From an uncultured Akkermansia sp. (GTDB lineage: Bacteria > Verrucomicrobiota > Verrucomicrobiia > Verrucomicrobiales > Akkermansiaceae), in NCBI GenBank assembly GCA_905200945.1, contig CAJKMG010000002.1:260712-324711 (forward strand): DNA of 64,000 nt, given 5' to 3'. Below are positions 9,601-17,919 of the stretch, in pieces. How positions within the stretch are numbered: the first letter of the stretch is position 1; every line of letters starts with the position of its first letter. The translations under genes and the position numbers were made by a program. Under the pieces are notes generated by a model. The model made no database searches and was not told where the DNA came from. It was given only the letters and a program-made list of their open reading frames with translations.

Positions 9601-10773
9601 TTAAAGATTCAAATATTTTTTTACGATTCCCAGGTCCTTGTCTCCGCGGCCGGAGAGATTGACCAGAATGTCCCCTCCCTGCGGCAATTCTTCCGCATGG
9701 TCCAGCACCCAGGCCACGGCATGGGAGGATTCCAGCGCAGGAATGATTCCTTCCTCTCTGGTGAGCGTCTGGAAAGCGTTTAAAGCAGAGGCGTCGCAAA
9801 CCACACCGTAATGAACGCGGCCCGTTTCCGCCAAATAGGCGTGTTCCGGGCCTACCCCGGGATAGTCCAGCCCGGCGGAAATGGAATGGGACGGCTGTAT
9901 TTGCCCGTCTTTATCCTGTAAAAGCATGGTCACATGACCGTGCAGCACGCCGGGACTGCCCAGATTAATGGGTGCGGAGTTATAGCAGCCGGGCTCACCG
10001 GTGCCTCCCGCCTCAACCCCCACCAGACGGACGCTTTCATCTTCCACAAAGGGGTGAAGCATGCCGATGGCATTGGAGCCGCCGCCCACGCATGCCGCCA
10101 CCACATCCGGCAGCCTGCCTGCGCGCTCCAGCATCTGGGCACGGGCTTCCCGCCCAATGACGGATTGAAGCTGCCTGACCAATGTGGGAAACGGATGGGG
10201 CCCCGCCGCCGTACCGAAACAATACAAGGTATCCGCCTGATGGGAAATCCAGTAGCGGAGAGCCTCGTTGATGGCATCCTTCAACGTGCGGGAACCGCTC
10301 TCAATCGGGAAAACTGTCGCTCCCAGCAGTTTCATGCGCATGACGTTCATGGACTGGCGTTCTACGTCCTCTGCACCCATAAAGATGGTGCAGCCCATGT
10401 TAAGCCGGGCCGCCGCTGTGGCTGTAGCCACGCCGTGCTGCCCCGCCCCGGTTTCCGCAATAAGGTGCGTTTTCCCCATCATTTTGGCCAGAAGGGCCTG
10501 GCCAAGGGCGTTGTTGATTTTATGAGCTCCGGTATGCAGCAGGTCCTCCCGTTTCAGCCACAGGCGGAAGCCCAGTTTTTCCGAAAGGCGGGGGCAGAAC
10601 GTGAGGGGAGTTTCACGCCCCGCATAATTGGCCAGCAGATCCTGGAGCGCGTCCCGGTACTCGCGGGACGGCATGATGGAGTCCATGGCTTCCTCCAGTT
10701 CCATGAGCGGGGGACGAAGCGCTTCCGGTACGAAGCGGCCGCCGAAATTGCCGAAATATCCTTCTTTTTTCAT
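9601..10773 (-). CDS. trpB: Tryptophan synthase beta subunit
   Basis: Pyridoxal-phosphate enzyme that condenses indole with serine to give tryptophan. It has 390 residues, starting MKKEGYFGNFGG. The PLP lysine is Lys85 in HTGAHKINNALGQ, and the phosphate-binding loop GGGSNAIGM is present. I chose the ATG at 10773 because it overlaps the trpF stop by 4 bp (ATGA) and matches the usual TrpB N-terminus. The frame is open further upstream inside trpF, but that extension is not protein-like. Confidence 0.97.
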   Translation of the reverse strand: MKKEGYFGNFGGRFVPEALRPPLMELEEAMDSIMPSREYRDALQDLLANYAGRETPLTFCPRLSEKLGFRLWLKREDLLHTGAHKINNALGQALLAKMMGKTHLIAETGAGQHGVATATAAARLNMGCTIFMGAEDVERQSMNVMRMKLLGATVFPIESGSRTLKDAINEALRYWISHQADTLYCFGTAAGPHPFPTLVRQLQSVIGREARAQMLERAGRLPDVVAACVGGGSNAIGMLHPFVEDESVRLVGVEAGGTGEPGCYNSAPINLGSPGVLHGHVTMLLQDKDGQIQPSHSISAGLDYPGVGPEHAYLAETGRVHYGVVCDASALNAFQTLTREEGIIPALESSHAVAWVLDHAEELPQGGDILVNLSGRGDKDLGIVKKYLNL

Positions 10774-11417
10774 GCGATGTGGTAAGGAGTGTAAGGGATG
10801 AGAGGTTTGAGGGCCGCCAGCAGCTTTTGCGGGCTTTTCTGGCCAGGGATGGCTTCCACGCCGGAGTTCAGGTCTATGCCGTCCGGGGAGCATTGTTCCA
10901 GCGCCCTGTTCAGGGAGGCGGAAGAAAGGCCGCCCGCCAGAAACCAGGGCCGGGGGGAACTCATAGACGCCAGGGAGGTCCAGTCAAGGGAAACGCCGTG
11001 GCCGCCGCCCTGGCTGCCGGCATCCAGCAGAAACCAGGCGCAGCTGTCCGTCCATAAATCCATTTCCCTTTGCAGGGCCTCCACGGATTCATGCCGCTCC
11101 GGCCACAATACGCGGATTACCTTTTCCGGACCGATGCGGCGCGCGCAATCCAGAGAATGGGCGCCATGGAGCTGGGCGAATTCCAGACGGGCCGTTTTCA
11201 TGATATCCATGATTTCCTCTGCACTCTGATTCACGAAAACTCCCACACGGCGGATCAGAGCGGAGTCCAGGGCTGCAGCGCGCGACGGCGCAATATAACG
11301 CGGACTTCCGGGATGAAAAATGAAGCCGCAGAAATGGGCTCCCATCCCCATGGCGGTTGATAAATCGCTCTGGCGGGTAATTCCGCACACCTTGATTGCA
11401 AATGAATGCTTCTTCAT
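10770..11417 (-). CDS. trpF: Phosphoribosylanthranilate isomerase
   Basis: Converts N-(5'-phosphoribosyl)anthranilate to the carboxyphenylamino-deoxyribulose phosphate used by TrpC. The 215-residue TIM barrel carries the family start KVCGIT (catalytic Cys) and GFIFHPGSPRYI. Near the C-terminus are the phosphate-binding AGGLSS and GIDLNSGVE. It overlaps trpC by 4 bp and trpB by 4 bp, so translation is probably coupled. Confidence 0.95.
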   Translation of the reverse strand: MKKHSFAIKVCGITRQSDLSTAMGMGAHFCGFIFHPGSPRYIAPSRAAALDSALIRRVGVFVNQSAEEIMDIMKTARLEFAQLHGAHSLDCARRIGPEKVIRVLWPERHESVEALQREMDLWTDSCAWFLLDAGSQGGGHGVSLDWTSLASMSSPRPWFLAGGLSSASLNRALEQCSPDGIDLNSGVEAIPGQKSPQKLLAALKPLIPYTPYHIA

Positions 11418-12199
11418 ATTGTTTCTTCTAAAATTGATGCCAGTTTTTCACCCGGCTTCCCTCCGTCCATCAGGGCTGTTCCCATCAAAACAGCCTGGAA
11501 CCCCGCTTCTGCGGCTTCCCTGAGATGAGCCCCGGCGCTCATGGCGCTGGCGGCGATCCACACCTCATCCCCTCGGCGGAATTTCGCCATGTCCAGGCAG
11601 GCCTGCCTGTCCGTTTTCAAGGTATCCAGGTCACGGGCATTCACCTGGATGATGCGCGCGCCGGATTCCCGGGCAATTTCCAAATCCGCCGAGTCAAACA
11701 CTTCCACAACGGCGTGCATGCCGTAAGCCTCCGCCTGCTCCCTGAGAACACGGAGCGTTCGTGCATCCGGCGTCAGACGCACAATGAGCAGCAAAGCGGA
11801 AGCCGGTGTAGAAGCCGTCTCCATCACCTGAAGCTGATGAAAAATGAAATCCTTGCGGAGGAGCGGAAGCCCGGCGCGGCTCATGCGTTCCAAATATCCG
11901 ATGCGGCCGCCGAAAAACTGTTCTTCCGTCAATACGGAGATGCAGGAGGCGCCTGCCGCAGCGTATTGTTCAGCCACTTCCTCCGGTTTCAGCCCGGTGG
12001 CGATGACACCGCGCGACGGGGAGGATTGCTTGAACTCCGCAATGACCGCCACAGGCTGCCCGTCCGGCGGTTCCGCAATGGCTTTCAGGAAATCCGGCCG
12101 GCGCCCCTTCCACGGGCGCGGCAATTCCCGTCGGGAGGCCATGTCCGTGAGCAGGGCTATTTCCTCCGCCTTGGCTTCCCGGAACCGGTCAAGCAGCAT
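11414..12199 (-). CDS. trpC: Indole-3-glycerol-phosphate synthase
   Basis: Ring closure to indole-3-glycerol phosphate. It has 261 residues with the IGPS core AVIAEFKQSSPSRG (catalytic Glu and Lys), LRKDFIFHQLQV and IIQVNARDLDTLKTD. The start codon overlaps the end of trpGD by 11 bp. TrpC and TrpF are separate proteins here, unlike the fused TrpCF of E. coli. Confidence 0.96.
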   Translation of the reverse strand: MLLDRFREAKAEEIALLTDMASRRELPRPWKGRRPDFLKAIAEPPDGQPVAVIAEFKQSSPSRGVIATGLKPEEVAEQYAAAGASCISVLTEEQFFGGRIGYLERMSRAGLPLLRKDFIFHQLQVMETASTPASALLLIVRLTPDARTLRVLREQAEAYGMHAVVEVFDSADLEIARESGARIIQVNARDLDTLKTDRQACLDMAKFRRGDEVWIAASAMSAGAHLREAAEAGFQAVLMGTALMDGGKPGEKLASILEETI

Positions 12200-13781
12200 G
12201 AAGCGTTCTCCTTCCTATGCCGGCGCAGACGGCTTCCCGTGCTTTCGCCATGCAGACGGACAGGTCCATGTGCTCCTCCAGCAGGAACATGGCTACCCCC
12301 ACATTCAGAATCACCATGTCCATCATGGCACGCGGGCCTTTCCCCGCCAGGATGTTCTTCAGCACGTCCACGGCTTCCGACTTGGAATGGACGGCCAGTT
12401 CCTCCGGGTTGCAGGACTGGATGCCGTAATCCAGGGGATCCAGGGACATGGGCGTCAACTTGCCGTTATGGATGATCATCATCTTGGTGGGTCCCAGCGG
12501 CGTCACCTCGTCATATCCCCCGGCGCCATACACTACGGCAGCCTTGCGGATGTGGGACTGGCGGAGCGTCTCCGCCAGCAGCTCGACAAGTTCCGGGCGG
12601 GCCACACCCAGCAGGATGTGCGTGGGGCGCGCCGGGTTGATGAGGGGGCCCAGCAGATTGAACAGGGTGCGGATGCCCAGCTCCCGGCGGATGGGTCCCA
12701 CATTGCGGAAGGAAGGATGAAAATTAGGCGCGAACAGGAAAGCGAAGTTCCGCTCGTCCAACAGGCGCCGGACATCTTCCGGAGCTACGTCCAGCGGGAA
12801 TCCCAGGCCTTCCAGAGCATCCGCAGAACCGCAGGAGGAAGACACGGCGCGGTTGCCGTGCTTCACCACCCTGTATCCCATTCCGGCCAGCGTCAAAGCC
12901 GTGGCTGTGGAGCAATTGAAAGAGTTGCGTCCGTCTCCGCCCGTGCCTACCACGTCAATGCAGTCGCCCTCCAAGCCTTCCACCCGGTTGGCGCGGCCCA
13001 GGGCAATGCCCACGGCGTGGGCCATTTCCAGCGGGGTTTCCCCTTTCATGCGGAGCCCCATCAGAAAGCAGCCCGCCTGGGCCGGAGTCATGCGGCCATC
13101 CATGATGTCCGCAAAACCTGCGGCGGCCATCTCCGCCGTCAGGTCCTGTCCGGCGGCCAGGGCGTCCAGAATGCGGCTGATGCGCTTCTCCTTCTGACCC
13201 GAAGGCACGACGTTATCCGGGAAATTGCCCAGAAGCTGAAGCCCGTCCGGCGTCAGGATGGATTCCGGATGAAACTGGATGCCCACCCACGGACGGTCAT
13301 TGTAGCGCAGAGCCATGACTTCCCCTTCCGGCCCGCGGGAAGTAACGGTAAAGCGGGGATTCGGCTCGTCCTCCTTGGACTGGACCACCAGGGAATGGTA
13401 GCGGCCCACGGTCATGGGATTGGGAAGCCCGGAAAACAGCCCCGCGCCGTCATGGATGATGTCGGAACTCTTGCCGTGCATGACATACGGAGCGCGGGAC
13501 ACCTCCGCCCCGGCGAAATAACCCAGAAGCTGGTGTCCCAGGCACACGCCCAGCACAGGGACGGAAGAGGGAAGGCGTTTCAGGAACTCCAGGCACAGCC
13601 CGGCGTTGCGCGGATGGCTGGGGCCTGGGGAAATGCACACGGCCTCCAGCTCCGGGCTGGTCGCCAGTTCCAAAATACGCGGATCATCATTCGTATGCAC
13701 CACGGGCTTGCGTCCCAGGGCGTAAAACGCCTGTACCAGATTCCATGAAAAAGAATCGTAATTATCAATGAATAGAAACAT
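12189..13781 (-). CDS. trpGD: Fused anthranilate synthase glutaminase / anthranilate phosphoribosyltransferase (TrpG-TrpD)
   Basis: A 530-residue fusion. Residues 1-~195 are a class I glutamine amidotransferase with oxyanion motif SPGPSHP (51-57), nucleophile Cys80 in GVCLGHQLLGY and the FHPES His/Glu pair. They supply ammonia to TrpE. Residues ~200-530 are anthranilate phosphoribosyltransferase with the PRPP-binding GTGGDGRNSFNCSTATAL and the KHGNRAVSS loop. The gene overlaps trpE by 17 bp and trpC by 11 bp. The same TrpG-TrpD fusion order is known from enterobacteria. Both active sites appear intact. Confidence 0.96.
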   Translation of the reverse strand: MFLFIDNYDSFSWNLVQAFYALGRKPVVHTNDDPRILELATSPELEAVCISPGPSHPRNAGLCLEFLKRLPSSVPVLGVCLGHQLLGYFAGAEVSRAPYVMHGKSSDIIHDGAGLFSGLPNPMTVGRYHSLVVQSKEDEPNPRFTVTSRGPEGEVMALRYNDRPWVGIQFHPESILTPDGLQLLGNFPDNVVPSGQKEKRISRILDALAAGQDLTAEMAAAGFADIMDGRMTPAQAGCFLMGLRMKGETPLEMAHAVGIALGRANRVEGLEGDCIDVVGTGGDGRNSFNCSTATALTLAGMGYRVVKHGNRAVSSSCGSADALEGLGFPLDVAPEDVRRLLDERNFAFLFAPNFHPSFRNVGPIRRELGIRTLFNLLGPLINPARPTHILLGVARPELVELLAETLRQSHIRKAAVVYGAGGYDEVTPLGPTKMMIIHNGKLTPMSLDPLDYGIQSCNPEELAVHSKSEAVDVLKNILAGKGPRAMMDMVILNVGVAMFLLEEHMDLSVCMAKAREAVCAGIGRRTLHAA

Positions 13782-15171
13782 GGTCTTCTCCTTTCAAAAT
13801 AACGTCAATAATTTTGCCCTTGTTCATGCACTCCTGCCATTCAGCGGCCGGATCGGAATCATATACGATTCCGGCTCCCGTCTGCCAGTGGATGCGCCCA
13901 TCCTTCACCCACATGCTGCGGATGGTGATGCCGGAATCCATATGGACGCCGTTTTTGTCCAACCCCAGCCATCCGATGCATCCGGCGTACGGTCCGCGCG
14001 GCAGAGGCTCTTCCTCCGCCAGGATTTCCATGGCGCGCACCTTGGGGGCTCCGCTAACCGTCCCGGCCGGGAAGGCTGCGCCAAGAATGTCCAAGACGTC
14101 CAACCCGTCGTTCACCTGGGCGGTCACGCGGGAAGTCATATGCATTACGTGAGAAAAACGTTCAATCTCCATCAGGCGCTCCAGTTTCACGGAACCGGGC
14201 TTGGCGACACGGCCCAGGTCGTTGCGGCCCAGATCCACCAGCATGACATGTTCCGAACATTCCTTCGGATCTTTCAGGAGATCGGCAGCCAGAGCGGCAT
14301 CCTCCTCGTCATCCCTGCCGCGCCTGCGCGTTCCGGCAATGGGGGAAAGCTGAAGCTTGCCGTCCGTGCAGCGCACCATCAGTTCCGGAGAAGAGCCGAA
14401 CAGCGTCACCTCCGGTAGGCGCATGAAAAACATGTATGGGGAAGGATTAATGCTGCGCATGCGGCGGTACAGCATGAAAGCGTCTCCGTGGAACTCCGCG
14501 GAAGCCTGGGAGGAAAGCACCACCTGGATGGCTTCTCCGTCATGCAGCAGCTCCTTGATATGCTCCACCCCCTTCATGTAGGCTGCCTGGTCCGGTGTGC
14601 GGGAAACTTCCCCGACGGAAGGCTCCTCCGCCCCATGGAGCGGTGCATGGGACAAATCACGGTGTTCACCCAGGCTGAGCTGGGTAAGGCGATTGTACAA
14701 ATGGTCAAAAACAATCACGGTGCCGGCCAGCACCAGGCAGGATTCTGCGGAAGAAGCCGGAATGGCCTGCGCCAGCCTGGGCTGGAACAGGGCGGCGGTT
14801 TCATACCCGAAATAGCCGTACAGAGCCCGCGTGATGGGAGCCTGCCTCATATCGTCCCCCACCAGCTCCAGACGCTGCATCAGAGAGCGCAGTCCATCCA
14901 GGTAAGGCATGCCTTCCAGCTCCTTCAGGGAAGCCAGACGGTCGTCTTTGATGGAAAGGGACAGCCTGGCGTCTACACAGGAAACGGTCATCAGATAATC
15001 GCAGGCGATGATGCTGTAGCGCCCCCATCTGCCGTCCACTTCCGCGCTTTCCAGTAGAAGTCCGGGAATTTTGTTCTGAGTCAGGCTCAGAAACAGGCTG
15101 ATAGGGGTCTCCAGATCGGCGCTCAGGCGGCGGCTGCGCTGTTGGAGAGTGATCATGGATGGTGTTTGCAT
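13765..15171 (-). CDS. trpE: Anthranilate synthase component I
   Basis: Converts chorismate to anthranilate using ammonia from TrpG. It has 468 residues. The N-terminal feedback site includes the typical LLES phrase (LLLESAEVDGRWGRYS). The chorismate-binding core has LFGSSPELMVRC, SPIAGTRRRG and LVDLGRNDLGRV, and the C-terminal GAPKVRAMEI is also present. It is the first enzyme gene of the operon and lies just downstream of the trpL attenuator. No Shine-Dalgarno motif is seen; an in-frame ATG five codons later (15156) is the alternative start. Confidence 0.96.
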   Translation of the reverse strand: MQTPSMITLQQRSRRLSADLETPISLFLSLTQNKIPGLLLESAEVDGRWGRYSIIACDYLMTVSCVDARLSLSIKDDRLASLKELEGMPYLDGLRSLMQRLELVGDDMRQAPITRALYGYFGYETAALFQPRLAQAIPASSAESCLVLAGTVIVFDHLYNRLTQLSLGEHRDLSHAPLHGAEEPSVGEVSRTPDQAAYMKGVEHIKELLHDGEAIQVVLSSQASAEFHGDAFMLYRRMRSINPSPYMFFMRLPEVTLFGSSPELMVRCTDGKLQLSPIAGTRRRGRDDEEDAALAADLLKDPKECSEHVMLVDLGRNDLGRVAKPGSVKLERLMEIERFSHVMHMTSRVTAQVNDGLDVLDILGAAFPAGTVSGAPKVRAMEILAEEEPLPRGPYAGCIGWLGLDKNGVHMDSGITIRSMWVKDGRIHWQTGAGIVYDSDPAAEWQECMNKGKIIDVILKGEDHVSIH

Positions 15172-15190
15172 GGATGATGATGTAAGTTGA

Positions 15191-15233
15191 AAATAAAAAA
15201 ACTGCTTTGACTCTCGGAGGAATCAAAGCAGTT
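15191..15233 (-). terminator. trp attenuator hairpin
   Basis: Between the leader peptide and trpE, the minus strand carries AACTGCTTTGA, a 12-nt loop, TCAAAGCAGTT and then seven T residues (arms 15223-15233 and 15200-15210). This is an 11-bp perfect stem. The position, 19 bp before trpE and 28 bp after the leader stop, fits a Rho-independent attenuator. Two short upstream segments complement the base of the first arm and could form an antiterminator: GCAGT at 15268-15264, overlapping the leader stop, and CAGTT at 15254-15250. Confidence 0.9.
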
Positions 15234-15261
15234 CTTGAAAAATGGTCATAACTGAATGCTA

Positions 15262-15369
15262 TTACTGCACCTCGGGATTCCCCCGTCCGGACATGGGTAC
15301 GCGCCACCAATAGCCGTTGCCATAATAACGGTTCTTGCTAAAAAAGGGCTGTACAGTGCTGAAATGCAT
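15262..15369 (-). CDS. trpL: trp operon leader peptide with tandem Trp codons
   Basis: A 35-codon frame, too short for ordinary gene finding, begins MHFSTVQPFF and contains YWWR with two adjacent TGG codons (21 and 22). It ends with TAA just before the attenuator. By analogy with enterobacterial and rhizobial trp leaders, ribosome stalling at the Trp codons when charged tRNA-Trp is scarce should favour antitermination. It is longer than the 14-residue E. coli leader. The ATG lies 8 bp past the proposed -10 element, so the transcript may start at or within a few bases of it. I see no usable Shine-Dalgarno if so. Confidence 0.85.
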   Translation of the reverse strand: MHFSTVQPFFSKNRYYGNGYWWRVPMSGRGNPEVQ

Positions 15370-15377
15370 CTGCGCGT

Positions 15378-15406
15378 TTATTACTCCTCTGCCCCTTCTT
15401 TGTCAA
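15378..15406 (-). promoter_or_regulatory. Proposed trp operon promoter
   Basis: A consensus -35 TTGACA (15406-15401) is followed after exactly 17 bp by TAATAA (15383-15378), an imperfect -10. Transcription would begin about 15372-15370, that is 1-3 bases before the trpL ATG. The rest of the gap back to 15721 holds no other gene that I can support. Confidence 0.6.
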
Positions 15407-15721
15407 AAAAACTTTCCGTCAATGGCGAAAAAACCGTATTGGCTTCTCAATCGGCCCAGAGAAAACACGACACCTCTCCGGCGCATCCAAACTTCCCCAG
15501 GAACCGCCCGCCCCACTCCCACCGGCGGAACGAAGCTGCCAACTGGAGCAGCACGTTTTTCTTTTCTTTCTTTACGAATCCAGAATTCCCTTTCCAGAAA
15601 CCGGTTATGGCAAGCCTTGTCATCGGACTCGAGCCTTCTTCGCTCCCCCCGGCTTCCGGCATATTTCTTCACAAAAAGAAAAGGGAGAAAGAGCGTCTTG
15701 AACATTTGGGGCTGGATACCA

Positions 15722-16642
15722 TCACTTCTTTTTCCTGTAGAGCTTGTCATGTTTCTGACGATGTTTCCCTTTATAAAGGAAATCCGTCTTTTCGTCCCTG
15801 CCCACGGTGCGGTCAATCAGACCGGGAATGTCTTCTTTTGAATATCCGGCTTCCAGAATGAAATTCTCTACCTTGCCGTATTGGCCGGGGAATTCGGAAA
15901 CAAGCAGCTTCATGAAGGACTTTTCAAGTCCTTTGACTTCGTCCTTAAATACGTCATTTCTTGTCTCAATAAAGGAACGGCGGAACGATCCTTCCCGCAC
16001 AGTCTTGAGAATTTCATGAACGGGAAGGCGTTTGATTCTTTCTATCTCACGCTTCCGGAATTCCTTTTCCTTGTCGGAAAGAGGGGGGACAGGATTTCCT
16101 TCGGCATCCCGTTGGTAGGGATTGGGCTCCTGCGCGTTTTTGTACTGTTTCAGGATGCGCGCATAATAGGGAAGAAACAGGCGACGGATGATCTGCTTTT
16201 TAACGGGTTCCTTGATTTTGGGCGTATCCCGGACCAGGCCGATATATTTTTCCATGAGGAGGCATACCCTGGATTTGCGGTCGATATCTTCCATATCCCG
16301 CATATCAATATCCGGTTCGATTTCCCGGTACGTTTTGTAGGTAAAGAGGGGAGCCGAAGAAACCAGATAACAATGCCATATTTTTTCTTTCAGTTCGGTA
16401 TCCGCATTATCCTCCGTCGTCAAACCGAAAGTGAGCGTGTGTTCTCTGGCCTCATTATAGAAGGATTTGAGCCGCATGTCCTTCAGAAACCCGGAGAGTT
16501 CCCGGATGGTTGCAGAGGGCTGTTTGTACTGCTCAAGACACGCCGGACTCTCCAGAAATGCGTCGGAACAGAACCCATTGCCTCCCCCCCCGATCATCAG
16601 GCAGATGGCGCCCATGTATATAGTCAATAACCGGTTCATCAT
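15722..16642 (-). CDS. Secreted protein of unknown function
   Basis: A 306-residue protein with an N-terminal signal peptide (hydrophobic stretch LTIYMGAICLMIGGGG), then a charged, mostly helical, Lys/Arg/Glu-rich body. I recognise no domain. It starts 3 bp after the stop of the upstream protein at 16646, so the two are probably one transcript. The lysine-rich tail (ending KLYRKKK) is notable. A second ATG one codon in is an equally good start. Confidence 0.7.
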   Translation of the reverse strand: MMNRLLTIYMGAICLMIGGGGNGFCSDAFLESPACLEQYKQPSATIRELSGFLKDMRLKSFYNEAREHTLTFGLTTEDNADTELKEKIWHCYLVSSAPLFTYKTYREIEPDIDMRDMEDIDRKSRVCLLMEKYIGLVRDTPKIKEPVKKQIIRRLFLPYYARILKQYKNAQEPNPYQRDAEGNPVPPLSDKEKEFRKREIERIKRLPVHEILKTVREGSFRRSFIETRNDVFKDEVKGLEKSFMKLLVSEFPGQYGKVENFILEAGYSKEDIPGLIDRTVGRDEKTDFLYKGKHRQKHDKLYRKKK

Positions 16643-16645
16643 TTT

Positions 16646-17677
16646 TCAGTCTTCATTGCTGGTTCTTGTAAAGGTGATGCCGAATTTCTCAACAACCGTT
16701 TTTGTGGTATTTTGATCAATGGCTTCAATATGGTATTTCTGATTTGTCGTTCTTAAAAAGATGGAATCCTGTTGTTCGCTGCCTTTCCCTCCCTCTCCCC
16801 AATGAATATGAACATTGCATACAAACCAGAATCTCTGTGGATTGTGACCGGATTCGCGAATCGTTTGAAGAACTTCCTCAATATAGCGATTGTCCCCTAC
16901 CATGTCATAAAAATTATTTTTATCCTGAATGGGAGCAGCTATGTTGCAGGTTACGTGTTCGACTGCCAGTTCCGGTTGAGGCCGCGGGGGAGACCCGTTC
17001 TTTCCTTCCCACATGAGTCCCCCATCCCGCTCAATCACCTTGACTTCCTTAAAACTGACATCAGTAGGGAAAATGGTCACCTTAACAAACCCAAAGACGC
17101 CGTGTTCCCCCTTGGGTATTTTAAAATCAGCCGTATTGGCGGAAAAGCCATCTCCCAGATCCATTTGTCCCTCATATTTTTCCTTCGTTATCTTCTTGGG
17201 GATTCTGATATTGACGGTGATTTTAGCTTCTTTGTCTTCACTGGTTCTGGCTGTAATGGTGACACGGGCATCTTTGGTTAAATCTTCCTTGGCAGTCAAA
17301 GTGATCTGTTGCGAACCTTTGAATGATTCAGTATCTGTCTGCTGGAAACCGTCTCCTTTGATACTCCAGGTAAGCTCCTTGATATTTCCCTTGGGTTTGC
17401 CGATCAGAAGAAAAGAAATGTTCTCCCCGATTCCTATGTTTTTCCTCTTTCTGTCTTCTTCCCTGGACTCTTCTTTTCCTCCCTTGATGTAATAATCTGC
17501 GGAACATAGCCGTGTCTGGGATTTAATCCGGAGAGGGCCATAGGATTCCTCTTCCGTCTCCTTCATGTCATCATCCTGGCCATTTGATGCCAACAAGGGA
17601 GCAACGCCAGAAAAAATTGCCAGACAGCATAATAAAAACCGGAAGAAAGAAAGAAACGGAAAAAATCGGTCCTGCAT
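16646..17677 (-). CDS. Secreted protein with Ig-like segment, function unknown
   Basis: A 343-residue protein. Residues 1-~30 are a signal peptide (LLCCLAIFSGVAPLLAS). The middle (about 85-160) reads like a bacterial Ig-like or polycystic-kidney-type beta sandwich: LTWSIKGDGFQQTD, then ARVTITARTSEDKEAKITV. The C-terminal half is beta-rich with NVHIHWGEG. No catalytic motif is seen. It is co-transcribed with the secreted protein 3 bp downstream; the pair may be a surface or periplasmic two-component assembly, which is inference only. Confidence 0.7.
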   Translation of the reverse strand: MQDRFFPFLSFFRFLLCCLAIFSGVAPLLASNGQDDDMKETEEESYGPLRIKSQTRLCSADYYIKGGKEESREEDRKRKNIGIGENISFLLIGKPKGNIKELTWSIKGDGFQQTDTESFKGSQQITLTAKEDLTKDARVTITARTSEDKEAKITVNIRIPKKITKEKYEGQMDLGDGFSANTADFKIPKGEHGVFGFVKVTIFPTDVSFKEVKVIERDGGLMWEGKNGSPPRPQPELAVEHVTCNIAAPIQDKNNFYDMVGDNRYIEEVLQTIRESGHNPQRFWFVCNVHIHWGEGGKGSEQQDSIFLRTTNQKYHIEAIDQNTTKTVVEKFGITFTRTSNED

Positions 17678-17857
17678 ATTCTGTCAGTCAGTTTGCTATT
17701 TTCCATATAAACCAGAATAAAACCTAATGCAAATAAAAATATGGTTAAAAAATCATACTTACCCCCCTCCCCCCTATTAGGAACAGTCTTTCAGAAAGCC
17801 TTTGAAAGAAGCGGAAATTAAAAAACCGCTCACCAGTAGACGGTTCCCGTCAGCCAG

Positions 17858-17891
17858 AAAAAAAGGGAGTCCGCCAATCTTGCGGACTCCC
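17858..17891 (-). terminator. Terminator of hppA
   Basis: A perfect 10-bp stem (17865-17874 with 17882-17891, gggagtccgc) has a 7-nt loop and is followed by seven T residues on the minus strand. It lies 28 bp after the hppA stop. Confidence 0.92.
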
Positions 17892-17919
17892 TCCGTTTTC
17901 CGTGAAAGAATCTTTCTGT

